Part shown: positions 24,037 to 37,300 of the stretch, one piece after another
Layout: every line of letters starts with the position of its first letter
How positions within the stretch are numbered: position 1 is the stretch's first letter
Assembly (NCBI GenBank): GCA_001599755.1
Contig: BCHX01000004.1
Span: 4,464,001 to 4,528,000 of the forward strand
Origin: Gliomastix tumulicola
Taxonomy: Eukaryota > Ascomycota > Sordariomycetes > Hypocreales > Bionectriaceae
Direction: 5' to 3'
DNA length: 64,000 nucleotides
Made by a program: the position numbers and the translations under genes
Notes under the pieces: generated by a model
What the model was told of the DNA's origin: nothing
What the model saw: only the letters and a program-made list of their open reading frames with translations
Database searches by the model: none

Positions 24037-27000
24037 CTAAACTCCGTGGCCCGACTCATCGAGCTCCTGATGATCAAACAATCCTAAAACATCTGGGGGT
24101 ATATAGTCTAGCCATGGTCCCATCATATCTGGCTGCTGCAGTCCTAGTGATCCAAGATCGATATCTTGGCTGTTGAATGTAATGCCATCCATCTCGGGGT
24201 GAAGTCCCCAGCTGGTCTGATATGGCATGCCCTGGGAAAAGTAAAAGTCGTGATTAAGGTCGCCAGTGCCTGCGCCATTGGGGCCGCGATTTTGGTCGCC
24301 CATAGCGTTGTTGTTGGGCGAAGCGGTATATCCATCGAACCTATGCGAATGCTGGCTTGAGGGTGTGAAGGATGGTGGCATAAACAAATTGCTGCTGTCC
24401 ACTGCGTCCTCCGGAAGACCGCCGAGCTTCATCGCGGGCCGGGCCCTGGCAGAGTTGTTTGGAGGGTTTAAGACTTGGCTCTGAGGAGAGCCTCGCATCG
24501 ACGACGTTTGAGCCTGTTGCGAGAAGGACGGCGGCAGCATACCGCCACTGTTCTCACGCATAGCCTGCCTGATGGGATCGTCTCCGGTATTGTTTCCTGA
24601 GGACGTCCCGTTCAGAGGGTGCCGGAAGCCTGAAGATGGAGTTGGTGCTCCAATCCCAGAGCTCCAGCTTTGGTTCTGGTACATCAACGTCATGCTCGAA
24701 TTGGGCGAGTTTGTTGTCCCTGCGATACTCCATGCAATGGGAGGCGGCCCGGCGAGATTGGGCGAGCTTGCATGATAATCGTTTAGTCTCAAATGCGCGC
24801 TCAGCCCCTCTTCGTCAGGAGGCTTGGTACTCTCGTACTCCTCTGAAGTGAACGTCTCACAGTCCCATATACCCTTGGCTTTTTGGTCCAACGCCGTCAA
24901 GATGTACTTAACACCGCCCCAGTATTTGTGGAGGACCTGCAGAGAGCTATAGCAGCGATTGTAGTTTGTGCTGGCAGCCGACGTGATCATTGAATGCCGC
25001 GACTTCTTGCCAGAGCTGGCCGGAGTGCTTGATGCAGGATGATGTGACTGGGACTTGGGGGGCGAGGCTTCCCGGGACGCCGAGGCGCTCGATTCCATCA
25101 AGAACGCACACGCAGCGATGTACATCGGCTGGCTTGTAAACGGGTTGCCCACAAAGCTCTTGGGGTCGATGAGGTCAGCAAACGATAGAATGTCGCATAT
25201 CGTCTTGGCACTACTCATGCTGAGTTCCCGGCTATCTGGCAGTAGCTGGAAATCGCTGCGCATGTCGGCGAAAGGGGTCATGAGGGTGGGCTGATGGAGG
25301 ATGATGAAAAGGGCGTGGAACCAGAAATGGAGCAGAACAAAGGTCGGGCCCTGGCCAACCTTCAGATAGGCCTTGAAGTTGATTACGTTGAACTGAAGCC
25401 TAGAATCCCAGTTCTTGAAGACCCGAGTCAGACGGTTCTCAAACGCCATGAGCTTCTTCCACTTGTCCTGGTTCAGGTCTGACACATTTTGGATGTTGTT
25501 CAGCAAGTCGGACACACGACCATAGAGGTGGATGATCTCCAACAAAATTGGGAAGGGAGTCGGCCACTGGAGCGTAGGGTTCAAGACAGGCTCAGGGAAA
25601 GCAAGCTCAAAATCTTCGTCTCGCAGTGTGACGGGCCGACCTGTTCCAGAGGAGATGACACGATCGAGCACAAACACGGCCCAGAACGTGTCAATGCGTT
25701 CTTGCTCGAGCTCTTTTTGCTCTTCTTGAGACGGACTGTCAGGCTGACTCCGTTTGTCGAGTGGGCTCTGAGAGCCTGGAGTCTGATTGCGCTGCTGTGT
25801 GTTCCACGGATCTTGGTCGCCTTGGTACTGAATACCGACCCGCTTCTGTAGCCCCAAGTCGAGAGCCATACGGATGGCCAGGCCGAGATACATCCACAGA
25901 GCACTGTCCTGGTTAGACCCGAATCCCTCGTATGCCATGAGGAGACACGCCTGCACGGCCCCGACTGTCGGACAAGGGAAAGTGTCGACGGTAGCTTGCT
26001 TCGCTCTCTGGGCAAACACCTGGCCCCGTTCTGTCCTCGGCATCTTCTCGTTGCCGCCGGTGAGAATCGGGGAGTCCGAGAAGCGTGCAGCGAGAGAGCA
26101 GATGGCATCAACGAGAATTGGTTCGACTCGTTTTTCCTTGAGCATGGACATGAACTTCCGTTCGTTCAAAAACGGATAGTTACACCCGAGATGGGTAAAA
26201 AATGTCTTGGCCAGGCTGATGATCAACGGGTGTACGGGGTTGGGATCATTCGGGTCGTACACGGGGGGATCCTCTATCACGACGTCACTTTCCGCAGCCG
26301 CCGAACTGGCCGCAATGCCGCTAGGATTTGAGAGAGGAGATCCCCCAGCAAGCGAGCCCGTCGTGGACCGACGCCGATCGCGCACAGAGACTACCATCTG
26401 CTTGAACCCAGGAACAATGGCCGTTGGGCCAAAGTACCGGAAGTAGGGCACTCTGTGGCTGCTGGCGCGCTGTAGGTTGCGGCGCATAGTTGGAGATCCC
26501 AGGTCATCTGGATGTGACGTGAGCGAAGGATGAGAGCCGTGTGTAGGTATCGAGGTAGGCTGGCCTGGCAGAGGAGAGATAGGCACATGGATGGTGGATA
26601 ATGCGGGCGACGCAGACGCTCTTCCGTTGGCTATCATGTCTGATGACGGCGAGGCGAATTGGAAGTTTGGAGATGGGGTCACAACCCCTTCATTGTCGAC
26701 AAGGGCTGGCGGCGTCGGCGACACCTTGGCTCGCTTTGCCCTGGCTCCATTCTCTTCGCTGTCATCTTGGCTCTCTTGCCGGTCATCAGCCTCGTCTTGT
26801 CTCGGCTCGCCAGCGTCCTTCTTCTCCTCGGGGTATCCAAGGCACAAATGCCCGTTTTTGGTACACGTTGAGCACAGCGGCCGCTCGCCGGCACATCTCG
26901 TCTTGCGCCTCCGACACGTCAAACATCTGTTGAACCTTGTTAGCGAATGATTTCACTACAGAGAAGACGGGACCCTCGATCTTGAGCCGTCTTGGGGCCC

Positions 27001-27178
27001 GGGCAGCTCCCGAGTCAAGTCTGACGACGGTTCGGAGAAATCGCGGTGGCAAAAGTTGGACATACGCGGCATTGATGCGCCGCCGCTTCGACGGCGGGTG
27101 GCCTTGGTTGTTGATAAATCGGATCTGCCTCTGAGGGGGCACGAAAGAATGGGTGTTATTGATAATCGTCGTAGCCAT
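24037..27178 (-). CDS. Zn2Cys6 transcription factor with fungal-specific domain
   Basis: Exons 27178-27066 and 26926-24037 join (GTATGT...CAACAG, 139-base intron) to encode 1000 residues. The join completes the zinc cluster: a basic lead PSKRRRINAA, then CLTCRRRKTRC, AGERPLC, STC and TKNGHLC, i.e. C-x2-C-x6-C-x6-C-x2-C-x6-C at about residues 39-67. Without the first exon the first cysteine is lost. A Ser/Pro-rich linker with a conserved-looking segment (HRVPYFRYFGPTAIVPGFKQMVV) leads into a fungal_trans-type domain from about residue 270 to 480 (CNYPFLNERKFMSML; ALWMYLGLAIRMALDLGLQ). The C-terminus is Asn/Ser/Gly-rich and could be an activation domain. It is a nuclear DNA-binding regulator; target pathway unknown. 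The upstream region to the right is unusually long. Confidence 0.92.
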
Positions 27179-30100
27179 GCTTGTAGGATCAAAGCATGGC
27201 GTCGAGCAGACGCATCTGAGCCGGTGTATACTGGCGGGGTTGTCAGACGGGACCGGGTCAGTGGCAGTGGAGAGAAAGGTCGGGTTGTTTGATTGAAAAG
27301 CTTGGTAGGCACGTCGTCGCCAATCAAGCGCAGAAAGATGGGGAAAAAGAGAGGGGAGTGGGAGTATGGTAAGTAATCAGAGGGCTTGTTGAAACATCGA
27401 GCAGAGCGGCGGTGTTGGAGAGAATAAAAGATCAAGCGAACGGAGGGCTTAATGACAACGCAGTTGAAGCGGTGGGCAGCATCGGCTGTTATGTAGGTAT
27501 GATAATGTGAGGGATGAGAGCCCGAGGACAAGGGAAGATGGCCTGGAATCTGGTTAGGCCGTGGAAGATGGGTGGGAGGGGTTCACGAACCAACGCCCCA
27601 GGCCTGAGGTAGGGCTTGCAGGAGGGAGGTGGCTGTATTAAAACGGGAATGAGGTACCTGAAGAAGTACCTTCCCTCCACTCTAGCAGCCACAGCCCTTT
27701 GTTCAGAGGCAGGCACGCCAGGAGGTACTTCCCGGAGGTGCTTCCAGGAGGTGCTTCCAGGAGGCCCTCCACCAGTCCCGAGCAGATCAGGCAGGGGCCG
27801 TGGGTCAAGGATCATGGATGGCAGGCGACACGTTGATTTGCACCTTCCGTTGCGAGACAGCACGGCATCACTCTGGAAGCCACCACATCATTGGCTTGCA
27901 CGTTGGGAAGGAAGGAGGCGTGGGAGCCACGAGAGGGCTTCGCCAGGAAAGAGCGCTGGTGGGCTCTTGCCCTGACCTTGCAACCTTGTTCTTCCCTGCA
28001 GTGGACCTGTGGATGAGCTGTGGGGAAGGCACGACGATGATTCTTTGATTCTTTGATGCTCCGACTTCCGTGCTGCTTCTGTACGTAACCTCGACTCCTC
28101 GATCAAGCTACTCGACTCGACTAGACCAGGCCTCTGCACTGTTAGCTTGCGTCACGCCTCCAATAGCACCGTTGGCATGGGGCTCACTCGGCCCTGTTAG
28201 TGCTGAGCACCTATACGCAAGCCTGCTATTGTCACAGACTCTCGGAATTAACGAACATCCCGTGACTAGTGATTCTCCTGCGTCTGTGCCGCTCCATCGG
28301 CAGCCAGGGGCAGGACGCAGGAGATTGGAATCACCACCACCTTCGAGTTGAGTCTCATTGTCTACCAAGCCTCATTTGATGCGTTACTGAGCTGACGAAG
28401 CTAATAGAGCCGACACCAGCGTGGAAACCGGGCCGAGCACCAGAGCATCATCTCTCCAAGCTGTCTGTTGATCCTGAGGGGTGGGCGGGCGTCCGCCCAA
28501 TCGATGCGACTAGGCTAGCTCATTTCAAAAGTCTATCCCCGGACGATTCAGACGACTTATCGCTGCTTGCGCCCTACCTTATTTAGGGAGTGGACTGGCG
28601 ACTTTCTAGCGCAGAGTCTGTGAGCTGTGGCGGGCATCTGGGATGCGCTGGACTACAGCCTCTCCTGTCTCATGCCAGCAGCCTCTTCTGCACTATTTGG
28701 GCCTGCGACGTCCTTAGCTCGAGACGACTTGCGCTGCGTCCTGCAGATACTCTGGGTCGTTCATCCCGTTCTGGCAAGTCAATGCTGCAGGTTCGCCCTC
28801 TCCGTAATCCAAACTCGCATTCGGAGGGAGACGATGGGCCATGCTCGACCATGCCGAACCAACGCGACGGCGTCAAACATGGAACACGAGAGATAAGATC
28901 TTCTGTTAGGAATATCGTCCCTCAAACCCGCGGTAGCATCGTGCTTCCCCTGCACCTCACTGCACCTGCATTGGCTCGCTGGTAGCCAGCCGATATGGAA
29001 GCGCAAGGCGAGGCGAGGCGAATCCTTCTTTTGTCACTGCCGCGCGCGCGCCCGAGACTCGACCATGGTGACACGGATGTCGTTCCTCTTTGATTCTCAC
29101 ACCCCACGCTGGTGTTACTGCGCCCATCCCCGTGAGCAACACAGTGCTGATCCTGCATGGGGAAAACGTGGTGTGGTGCGACGGCTCTCGAGGTGATATC
29201 TTTTCCACCTCTTTTTGCCACTGGCCTATCCGAGGTGTCACATTCAGTGCCCCAGGTTCTTGACCGTCTTTCTGGAACTCTTCCGCTGTGAGCCCTGGCC
29301 ACTTACTCCTCACGCTGCCAGACCAGCAGTCTAGCCCTTCTCCAACTCTGGAGATTGGCTGGCTTCCCCGAATAGGCAAACCGACTTCATCATGAGCGGC
29401 TACGCATACAGACTCGTGGTTCTCAAGCGTCGGTTCTGCCGAATTTCATCGAGAAACGCCCGACAAAATTGGTGAATACCCAACATGAAGAGTCTGGCGA
29501 TGTCGAAACGCCCGCTCCTGTCGGGATTCAGCTTATGGGACGGCACTCTCATGGAATAAGAGCAGGTAGGGTATGATCGCCCCGCTGCCACGCCATAGAG
29601 ATCCTCCTCAGCCCAGGCGTGGTGACAGCCCATGGGAATGAAAAATCATAAGGTCCATACGCCATCGACTTGGACCAAGAGGGGCCCAGGGGGGGGGGCC
29701 TTGCAAGGGCAAAGGAACAAGTTTCCGACTTGGCCTGTCTCTATCAAACTGTGAGTCGGCCTCTTCCTCTTCTCCATAACCCCCATACGAGGTAGGCTCT
29801 CACGCATGCCGGAGGATTACCCTTCTGTCACTCATATCAACGTGCATTGTTATCCACCTTCTAATGATTTATCGTCAGGCTTGCCCCTTGCTGTAAATCA
29901 GTGATCTCCGGACTTTATGCAAACTCATATGCACACTACCTCCGTTTGGGATGATTTGATCTAAAGTCACTGCAGAGTCTTAGTCCACTGCAGCCACTGA
30001 CCGTCTTGGACATGGCACACGACAGTGCATGGCCGGCGATTCAACAATGGATTCCGTGAATCCCGTCATTGCATGCGTAAGATCAGCGTCATAAGATCGA

Positions 30101-33100
30101 CAATCAGGTTTTTCCTGCTTGTCGTCCTTATGAATGCCTTCTTTGGGATATGTTTTCGCCGTTGTGCACCCTCATGCAGGTGATGTTACTTCGGCCCCCG
30201 CTCCCAGCCTTCTATCTACATGGCTGGCGCGTTTCAATCAAGGCCCAGGCTGCAGAGGGAAATGGGTAATCAGGGGCCCTTGCAGAGGTGTGCTCCTACG
30301 GCACTCTTGACGCTTGACCTGGCTTAGCATCCTTGCTGCCTGCTGCTAGTTTGGTTTAGTCACTTTTACGAAAAAGTGTGCCCTGTCATTGTCGACACCA
30401 AGTGGACACAGAAACCACGTTTTTCTCGAAAAGTTGGTTGGGGATGAGATATGAGGATAGACGATGTAGGGGCGTGTCAGCATGACCTTGTCGACGCCTT
30501 GCCTTCCTCGTCAGAGCTTGCGAACAATAGACCAGAGGAGAGGGTTTTTGGTGGCGGAGTCCGGCACTTGATAGTGCGTCCTTCACCCTAGTCCAGTCAG
30601 GCTGTAGCTGAACAGCCCCATCTGGCCCTGTCTGTCGTGTCGTCTTTTTTACAGATACGGCATTGACGGCTATTACACGTGGTCAAGAATAGAAGACTAG
30701 GTAAGTTTGTACGTTTCATCAGCCTTCCTGGGCATGAGAGTGCTGGGCGGCACTGATTCCTACGGGATAGGCAGTAGGGGACCGGGGAGCAAGCACAGCG
30801 CGGCTGATCACTCAGAAACGGGGACCCGACAATGGGGAAACCGGAGCGCTTGGCCGACCTGCCTTCTAGAAAGGCCGTTGGAAGCGTGTCTCATTTCCCC
30901 GCCTTTCCCAGCTCCCCGACGGCCCCTTATCAGATGCTTCGCTCGGTCTATCGGATGCTTGAGAGACGTGCATCTCAGCATGTCACTGCCGTCCGGAGAG
31001 CCGTGAGCCTCGGAATCGGCAATTTTTAATCAGAGAAATATCCCGCTGCAGAGGCCCGCCTTTCATTTCCATTCAAGTCTTGATTTCGGTTTCAAAAGTC
31101 TGATGGGGATGGATGACGGCGCGCGGCTCTCTCGTTGACCTTTCTCGTTCTCTAAACGAGATCCAGAAACAAGCATTTGATCCTTGCCGGATCCGGCTAA
31201 GCCTCCAGGATGGGGGTTTCCCGCCTCCAAAGCCTCGACAACGAACTACATGCAGACCTGCAACTGCACCACTTCGTCCAACTAACTAGCAGTCATCACA
31301 CTACTTGGCTGCGCACGTCCATAACATGCTGGTTGGCTACATGCTCTTCTAGGATGTATCACCGCATACGCGAGATCACGCCCGCAAGTCCCATGCGCCC
31401 CGATCCTGTCCTTTCCCCTGAGCTGTCGGCCGCTAGAGATCGCGAAGCAGAACGAGAAACGGAGAGAAAGAGGCTATCTGTAACAAGTCCCGTGACACCT
31501 TCTTAGCTCGTCTTGGGCGGAGGAGGGAGTCGTAGTGGCGCTGACAGCTGACAATGCAAGGGACGAGGGAGGCGGTAGGCGCTTTGCCGTCGTCATCCTG
31601 TTACATCTGGTTTCGTGGCGTTTGGTCAGTCGGCCGCCTTCCCTCCCAGGTTTGTGACATTAATCTTTCCTCGACTGTTTGCACCATTTGTCCCCTCACA
31701 AGTGCGAGTAGAGCTATCCCCTTATTGTCGGCCGGACCGATGTGATGGACATTCGGATCGGCCATGCATGACATGCCAATGACCGCTCAAATCACAGCCT
31801 ACCCCATGATTCGGCAAGGAAGAGACGTGTTCCGACTGATCATCCATGCATCAGGGTCGCTTATGGAGGTCCTTGGGATGGAGGGACCGGCTCGTCCAAC
31901 GGCTCTCAGGGAGTTCCTCGGACCATGAGCTTCCCATCCAGGGCGTCGCCTCCCACCGTGCATTAGTTCCAACAGTCGATCACGCCTCTGGGCAACGTAG
32001 ACGTCCCGTCAAAGCCGTCACTCCTTCATCATACGGAGACCTAGCTTCCACACTGGAGTATTGGTTCTTTCCATCACACCAATCCGTTCCCTTCCCCTCA
32101 ATTCCCGCCAGGCCCCCTTTGTAAGCGGCCCCTCCCCAACAAGCAGTCGATCTACCGGGCCTTCCTCGCTCCTCCTCCCTCTAAAGAATCCGGCTCCGTC
32201 GACCAAATCGTCACAGCATCATTTCTCTCCCGATCAAGATGATCGGCGGTTCTTTCACCCCAGAGTCTCACAAGTGGGCGGTCCGGCAAGCCGACACGAC
32301 CTCGCCCTTGGACGACGAGCCATCCCATCCCATGCCCTTCTCCAGCCAGTTACACATCGCCCTGCCATGCGGAGTCACCGAAGAGGGGGACCCTCCTGAA
32401 CCCACACTCTTGCACTCAAGCAAATCACTGCCCTCTCTTTGTACCGTGCATGAATAGGGTACGTAGACCGGTTGTCGTCGTCTGGGCCTTCTCGTTGGGG
32501 ATCGGCCTAATACGCGGAGCACATCCCTTCCCGACCCACCGCCAGCATGGCTTGCTGGCTGGATGGCACTTTCCGAGCCCGTCTGTGCTGCCCTAGTGTG
32601 ACGATTTGCAACTCCTTACATCTAGATGCAGTGGGTGTCCATTATTCGAGTTAGTCAGGCCAATAGTAGGATTCGATATATGGCCCGAGTGGGAGGTACA
32701 CGCACGGGAGACGCGATGTGCAATCGATGCCGCCTCACTCCCGTTCCTCCCTCGTTGCCCTTTTGCTTTTCTTCGTCTGTTCCCTGTTTCCAAATCCTTG
32801 CTCCTCCTTCCCGATCCCATCGTCTCTCAACGGTGCTATCCTCGAGTTGGTATCCTAATCGTTAGCCGGCAGACGTTGCCCTCCCTCTCCTTCCAGGGGC
32901 CGTGCGTCGGAGACATTGAGGTGATTGGCGTTTTATTAGTGGCGTTTTTCGTTATCACAACGTGTGCCTCAGCCCGTGGCAGCTGTCACTCCTCTTCTTC
33001 CTTCCGATGAGGAGCTCTGTCTCCCCTGTCTGAGTACTAGTATCCATGAGACGTCACCATGTGTCAAGATAAGAAAGGACTTTCGAGTGAGAAGTGGTAG

Positions 33101-33826
33101 AGACGACGTATATTTGCTTGATGCGTGTTCATATACTGCTGAGGGCACTTTCCCCTCTCCCTATTAGCACAGGACATAAAAAGCCACATCCCCTGGAGTG
33201 AACCCCTGTCTTCCACCGTCCTGATATATGCTGTGATACTTGTACAAGATCCAGGCTCTGGTAAGCCATCGCATGCTGTGCACTCCAGACCCGGCCCAGC
33301 CTTCTCAACCCCCCTTGCACCCAACCCCTGGCCTTGCACTGGTGTGAACCCCCCGCCCGCCCGTACCCCTTTCCTTGTTATATCCTTTTTCGGGGCGGGT
33401 TCCCAAACGACTAGTCGAGGCTTTTGCTTGTCCAACCCTAAACGAGAGTAAGGAGCATTATTAATAGGGCGATCGAGGACAAGAACTGTTTTGCACCATC
33501 CATCCACTCCCCCAAGATAGTGTGCTCCCAAGAAAAAAAGACATATCACCAGACCAGACCAGACCACCCGCCCACCCGTTATCATGGGTTCAAGAACGCC
33601 ACCGCAGTAGGAGATTTGGCTCGATAGTGGCTTCTCATGCACACGCCCCCCTCCCCCCGTTCCCTCCTTGACTGTCCCAGAACGACTTGGTATCTTTGGG
33701 ATTTGTTTCCTTTTCCGTCGTGTCGTGTCGTTGGCCTCGGCTCTTGTCGCCCACTTGTCAATCATCATGATGGCAGTTCCACCACCACCACACCCCCCCT
33801 TTTGTTCCTGACCATGGACGCGTTTT
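27179..33826. other. 6.6 kb region without a supported gene
   Basis: This lies between the start of one Zn2Cys6 gene and the stop of the next, so it should contain the promoter of the left gene and the terminator of the right. All frames are short and show no family resemblance; the longest (33064-33840, minus, 258 codons) overlaps the 3' end of the neighbouring gene and looks arbitrary. A 12-base tandem repeat occurs at 27719-27770. I saw no tRNA, 5S rRNA or transposon signature. Confidence 0.55.
27719..27770. repeat. Tandem GGAGGTGCTTCC-type repeat, four imperfect units
   Basis: Four 12-13 base units of the form GGAGGT(A/G)CTTCC(A) follow each other, the last degraded to GGAGGCCCTCC. They lie about 550 bases upstream of the Zn2Cys6 gene start at 27178. 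The array may be a cluster of protein-binding sites or neutral slippage. Confidence 0.75.
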
Positions 33827-36516
33827 TCAGCCAAAGACAATGGTGACGCCCATGTCTTTGCTCACCCTCCTCCAGAGATCCCCTCCCGCACCTCGCCCGT
33901 GTCTCACATGCGAAAAGGATCCGCGTCGCCTCGCGGGCACGCCCCTGACGGTAACGTGGTCCTCCTGCTCGCCTGCCGCGGCGCTGCCCACGAGCAGGTC
34001 CTCGCCCACGTCGCACGCGGCTTGTCCTCCCCCTCCTGATCCTCCGCTGATGATACTGCTGTTGTTGCTGCCGCCGCCGCCGCCGCCGCCGCTGACGTTG
34101 CCCATGCCCATGCCCATGTTCATGCCCATGGGGTCGGCCATGACCTGGCCCGTGGTGCGCTGCAGCATCGACTCGAGCTCCATGGCGTCGGCGCGCTGCC
34201 AGACCTCCTGGACGATGCACCACGCGCGCTCGATGTTGGTCATGCCCTGACGCCTGTCGATGGCGACAAAGGCCTGCCTTGCGAGCTGCCTGTCCACGAC
34301 GCTCGTGGCCTCGCACGCGGCGACGAAGAGCGGCCAGAGCAGCGCGCTCATGGGCCCTTCGTGGCTGACGGTGCCGACGCAGTGCGTGAGCGACAGGTGC
34401 GCGTGGTGCTGGACGAGCGGGTGCGAGCGCGGGTAGTCGCGGATGACGCGGTAGAGGTACACGAACGCGGAGTGGCGGTAGGCGAGCGCGTTGTTGAGGA
34501 TGCTCTGGATGCGGCCTTGCTCGCCGCGCCCGTTGGCCGACTCCTCCTCGTAGACGGCCTCGTCGCTGGGCGCGAGCACGGGCTGCCACTGCTCGAGGGC
34601 GGCGAGGATGGCGGCCGTCGTCGTCTCGAGCTCGGTGCGCAGGACGGCCACCTTGGAGACGAGACCCTGGGCCACGGCCTGGTTGAGCTCCTCCTTGACG
34701 CTGGAGAGGTTCGAGAGACGGTGGATGACGGGCCAGAGCGAGGTGGCCAGGCCGAGGAGGGTGTCGACGCTGCCGGAAGGTGAGGCGGCGCCGCGGGAGT
34801 CGATGGGCGGGAGCGGGAAGAGGGAGCCGCGGCCCGGGGCGGAGGAGAGCGGTGCCGTGCCGAAGGAGAGGGCTGCGATGACGTCGTAGAAGCGGAAGGC
34901 CTGTGTGTGTGTGTGTATCTGTGTTAGTGACGTTCTCCGTGATAATGTCTTAGTGATAGGCTGCTGGCTGTCGATGACTCACCCGCTCCAGGAAGACGCC
35001 TGTGGGATCGGTGCTCGCGGGCTGGTTCTCCATGAGTGTCATGGCGCCCTTCAGATGGCCGTCCACGATGTTCGACCGGCCTCGCTGCACCAGCTGTGCA
35101 AGTGTCAGTCAGCATCATGTGTCTTCCCCTTCATCCCGTGACTCAAATTCATAACTCACCACTTCGTAGTACACCAGCAGCATAATCGCCGCCAGCAGCT
35201 CGTTCCTGTCCCCCCGCCTTCCCCTCTCCTCAATCAGCCGCGCCAGCTCCTGGATCGCCCGCCCGTGGAAGTACTCGCTCTTCTCGCCGCCGACGGCCAC
35301 ACCCCTGAACTCGAGGTGCGCGCTCGCCAGCGCGTAGATGGCGTCCATGACGGCCGAGCTCCGGCGGCTCAGCGGCAGCACGAGCTGCTGGAACGGGTTC
35401 CCGTTGTCCTCGCGGAAGACGATGAGGTGCGAGAGCACGTTGCAGAAGTGCCCGACGAGCGCGCGGCGGTGCTTGTTGGGCGAGAACTCGGCGAAGGCCG
35501 GGTGGCAGAACTCAAGGTGTGGTGAGGGTTCCTGTTGTTGTTGCTGGTGGTGGTTGTGGTGGTTGTGGTGGCTGTGGTGGCTGTGGTGGTGGTGATTCGG
35601 GGCGTTGGCGGAGGTGGCAGGCACGAGGGCCTGCTGCGAGGGCGAGTAGAGGAGGGAGGTAGATTCGCGGCGGATGATCTCCTCGATCTCCGGGTCGTCG
35701 TTCTCGTCGAGCGGCGGCAGGGCGAAGTCGAAGGGGGACGGCGTCATTGGCGAGAAGGCCGTCGTGTCGGCGGGCGTCCACGGCGTGAAGAGCGGATCGA
35801 CGATGGACATGCCGTCGCCGAGGCCCATCGGCGGGATCTGCAGATGCGTCGGCATCGCCATCGTGGCAGCAGCCATGTCGACTTCCTCTCCTCCCCCAGT
35901 CACCACATCCTCCCGCCCTCCTCCTCCTCCTCCTCCTCCCGCCTTCCACCGCTGCTGCTGATCCCACTGCTGGATCGTCAGCCCCCCCGCCGATTGGGGC
36001 GTGTGCTGTGATAGATGGGCGCTCTCAGACGCGTGGACGATGGTCGTGTCGACGGAGAGGCTCTCGCGCTTCCGGCGCTGGCGCGGCTTGATGGGCTCGT
36101 AGACGCATTCCTGCTGGTGCTCGACGCAGCGGCTGCAGGTAGGACGAGTCTCGTCGCATTTCTTCTTCTGTGAATTGGAGTCAGAAAAGGGTACATAACA
36201 TCCTCTACTAGTCAACGTCAACTTCTCCTGTACCAGTCACTCATTTTCAATTCACCTTTTCTTTGCTGCAAAGACATATATATATATTAGCAACTGTCAA
36301 GTCATTTCAAGCCCGGAAAAAGAGGAGATGCTTACCAAAAGTTACAGCCTGAATCCGACGACGACTCCACGGTCAGCACTCAACTCACATATATATACGG
36401 GGACCTGATATCAAAAGCTGCAGGAGCACCAATCAAGGACAGCGGGATGGTAACTCACCTGCTCTGGACCGCTTCTTCGGGGCCTTGGGCTGGGCGAGGC
36501 GGGTATACAGCAACAT
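33827..36516 (-). CDS. Zn2Cys6 transcription factor (Fungal_trans_2-like) with two micro-exons
   Basis: Six exons give 757 residues: 36516-36459, 36348-36336 (13 bases), 36265-36256 (10 bases), 36167-35160, 35093-34983 and 34900-33827. All introns have GT..AG ends and the phases agree. The spliced N-terminus reads MLLYTRLAQPKAPKKRSRAG, then CNFCKEKKKKC, DETRPTC, SRC and VEHQQEC, a complete zinc cluster at residues 21-48. Three introns interrupt this motif or its border. The middle contains a His-rich tract (about residues 215-240), then the regulatory domain (HPAFAEFSPNKHRRALVGHF; RLIEERGRRGDRNELLAAIM; ATSLWPVIHRLSNLSS), ending WRRVSKDMGVTIVFG, an ending common in this class. It should act in the nucleus; target genes are not deducible. 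A frame opening at 36221 would lack the first two cysteines and is not the true start. Confidence 0.9.
36336..36348 (-). other. 13-base micro-exon of the Zn2Cys6 gene
   Basis: Bounded by an acceptor ATTCAG and a donor GTAAGC. It contributes the bases that complete Gly20 and encode Cys21, Asn22, Phe23 and part of Cys24. The next exon (36256-36265, 10 bases, between TTTGCAG and GTGAAT) completes Cys24 and adds Lys-Glu-Lys. Both are required to give a canonical C-x2-C-x6-C spacing. Confidence 0.82.
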
Positions 36517-37300
36517 GATTGCGTGTGAATTGGGGCGATAAAACAGCCAAAAGAGAAGGGAGAATAATCCAGCTTAGAGTGCGTTTCCGGCGTGTTTCAG
36601 TTGCCAAGATGGGGCCATCCAACTTGTTGCTGGGACGCTCTCTTGGGCTTTCGGAGGCGAACAGAGTCGTAGTACCGAGTAAATCCAGGACAAGTCGAAT
36701 ACTCGTGAGCTTCGGTGAGGAAGTCGTCAGTCAACAGTCCATATCGCCACCGTCGCGTATCGTAGGCGGCTGTCTCTCCGTCCGTCTGGACTTTTGTTCA
36801 AGTCGCCGGATAATGCTAGCCTTCAACAAGGCTATCGAGATAAGACGGGTCCAAAGACGATTAAGTATGCAAAGTCTTGGTATGTTGAGGTAGTTCACGG
36901 GGTGTCAAGAGGCGAGGGTGAGTAGGGAAAAAAAGGGAGGGCAGCCACCGGGATGAGGGAAGGATAATAGGGACGAATAAAGGGAGAAGAAGGCCAGTTC
37001 CAGTCTTGCCAGAGGCGTTCGTTGGGAGTGGAGCTTTTTCCGGATTCGCCTGTGCGCGCGCATGGGAGAAACCCGACCCTTACGACGATCCCAGTCAGAG
37101 AGAAGCCCAAGGTTCCCGTAGTTGGTTGAAGGGCAGTGGACAATTTTATATGAAAGGGAATGCGGAGTAAGGCCCCCGGTGTTTTGGGGGAAGAGAAAGC
37201 GCCCTTTTTCAACGGGCTGATGATCCTTCCAGAAACCGGAAAGCCAGACGGGATGGGATGAGGGAGCCCAACCTGGGGGAGGCGAAAAAGGAGAAGACCT

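Noticed and set aside
33064..33840. 258-codon minus-strand frame
   Set aside because: Overlaps the 3' end of the Zn2Cys6 gene in another frame, with no recognisable motif; probably 3' UTR and intergenic.
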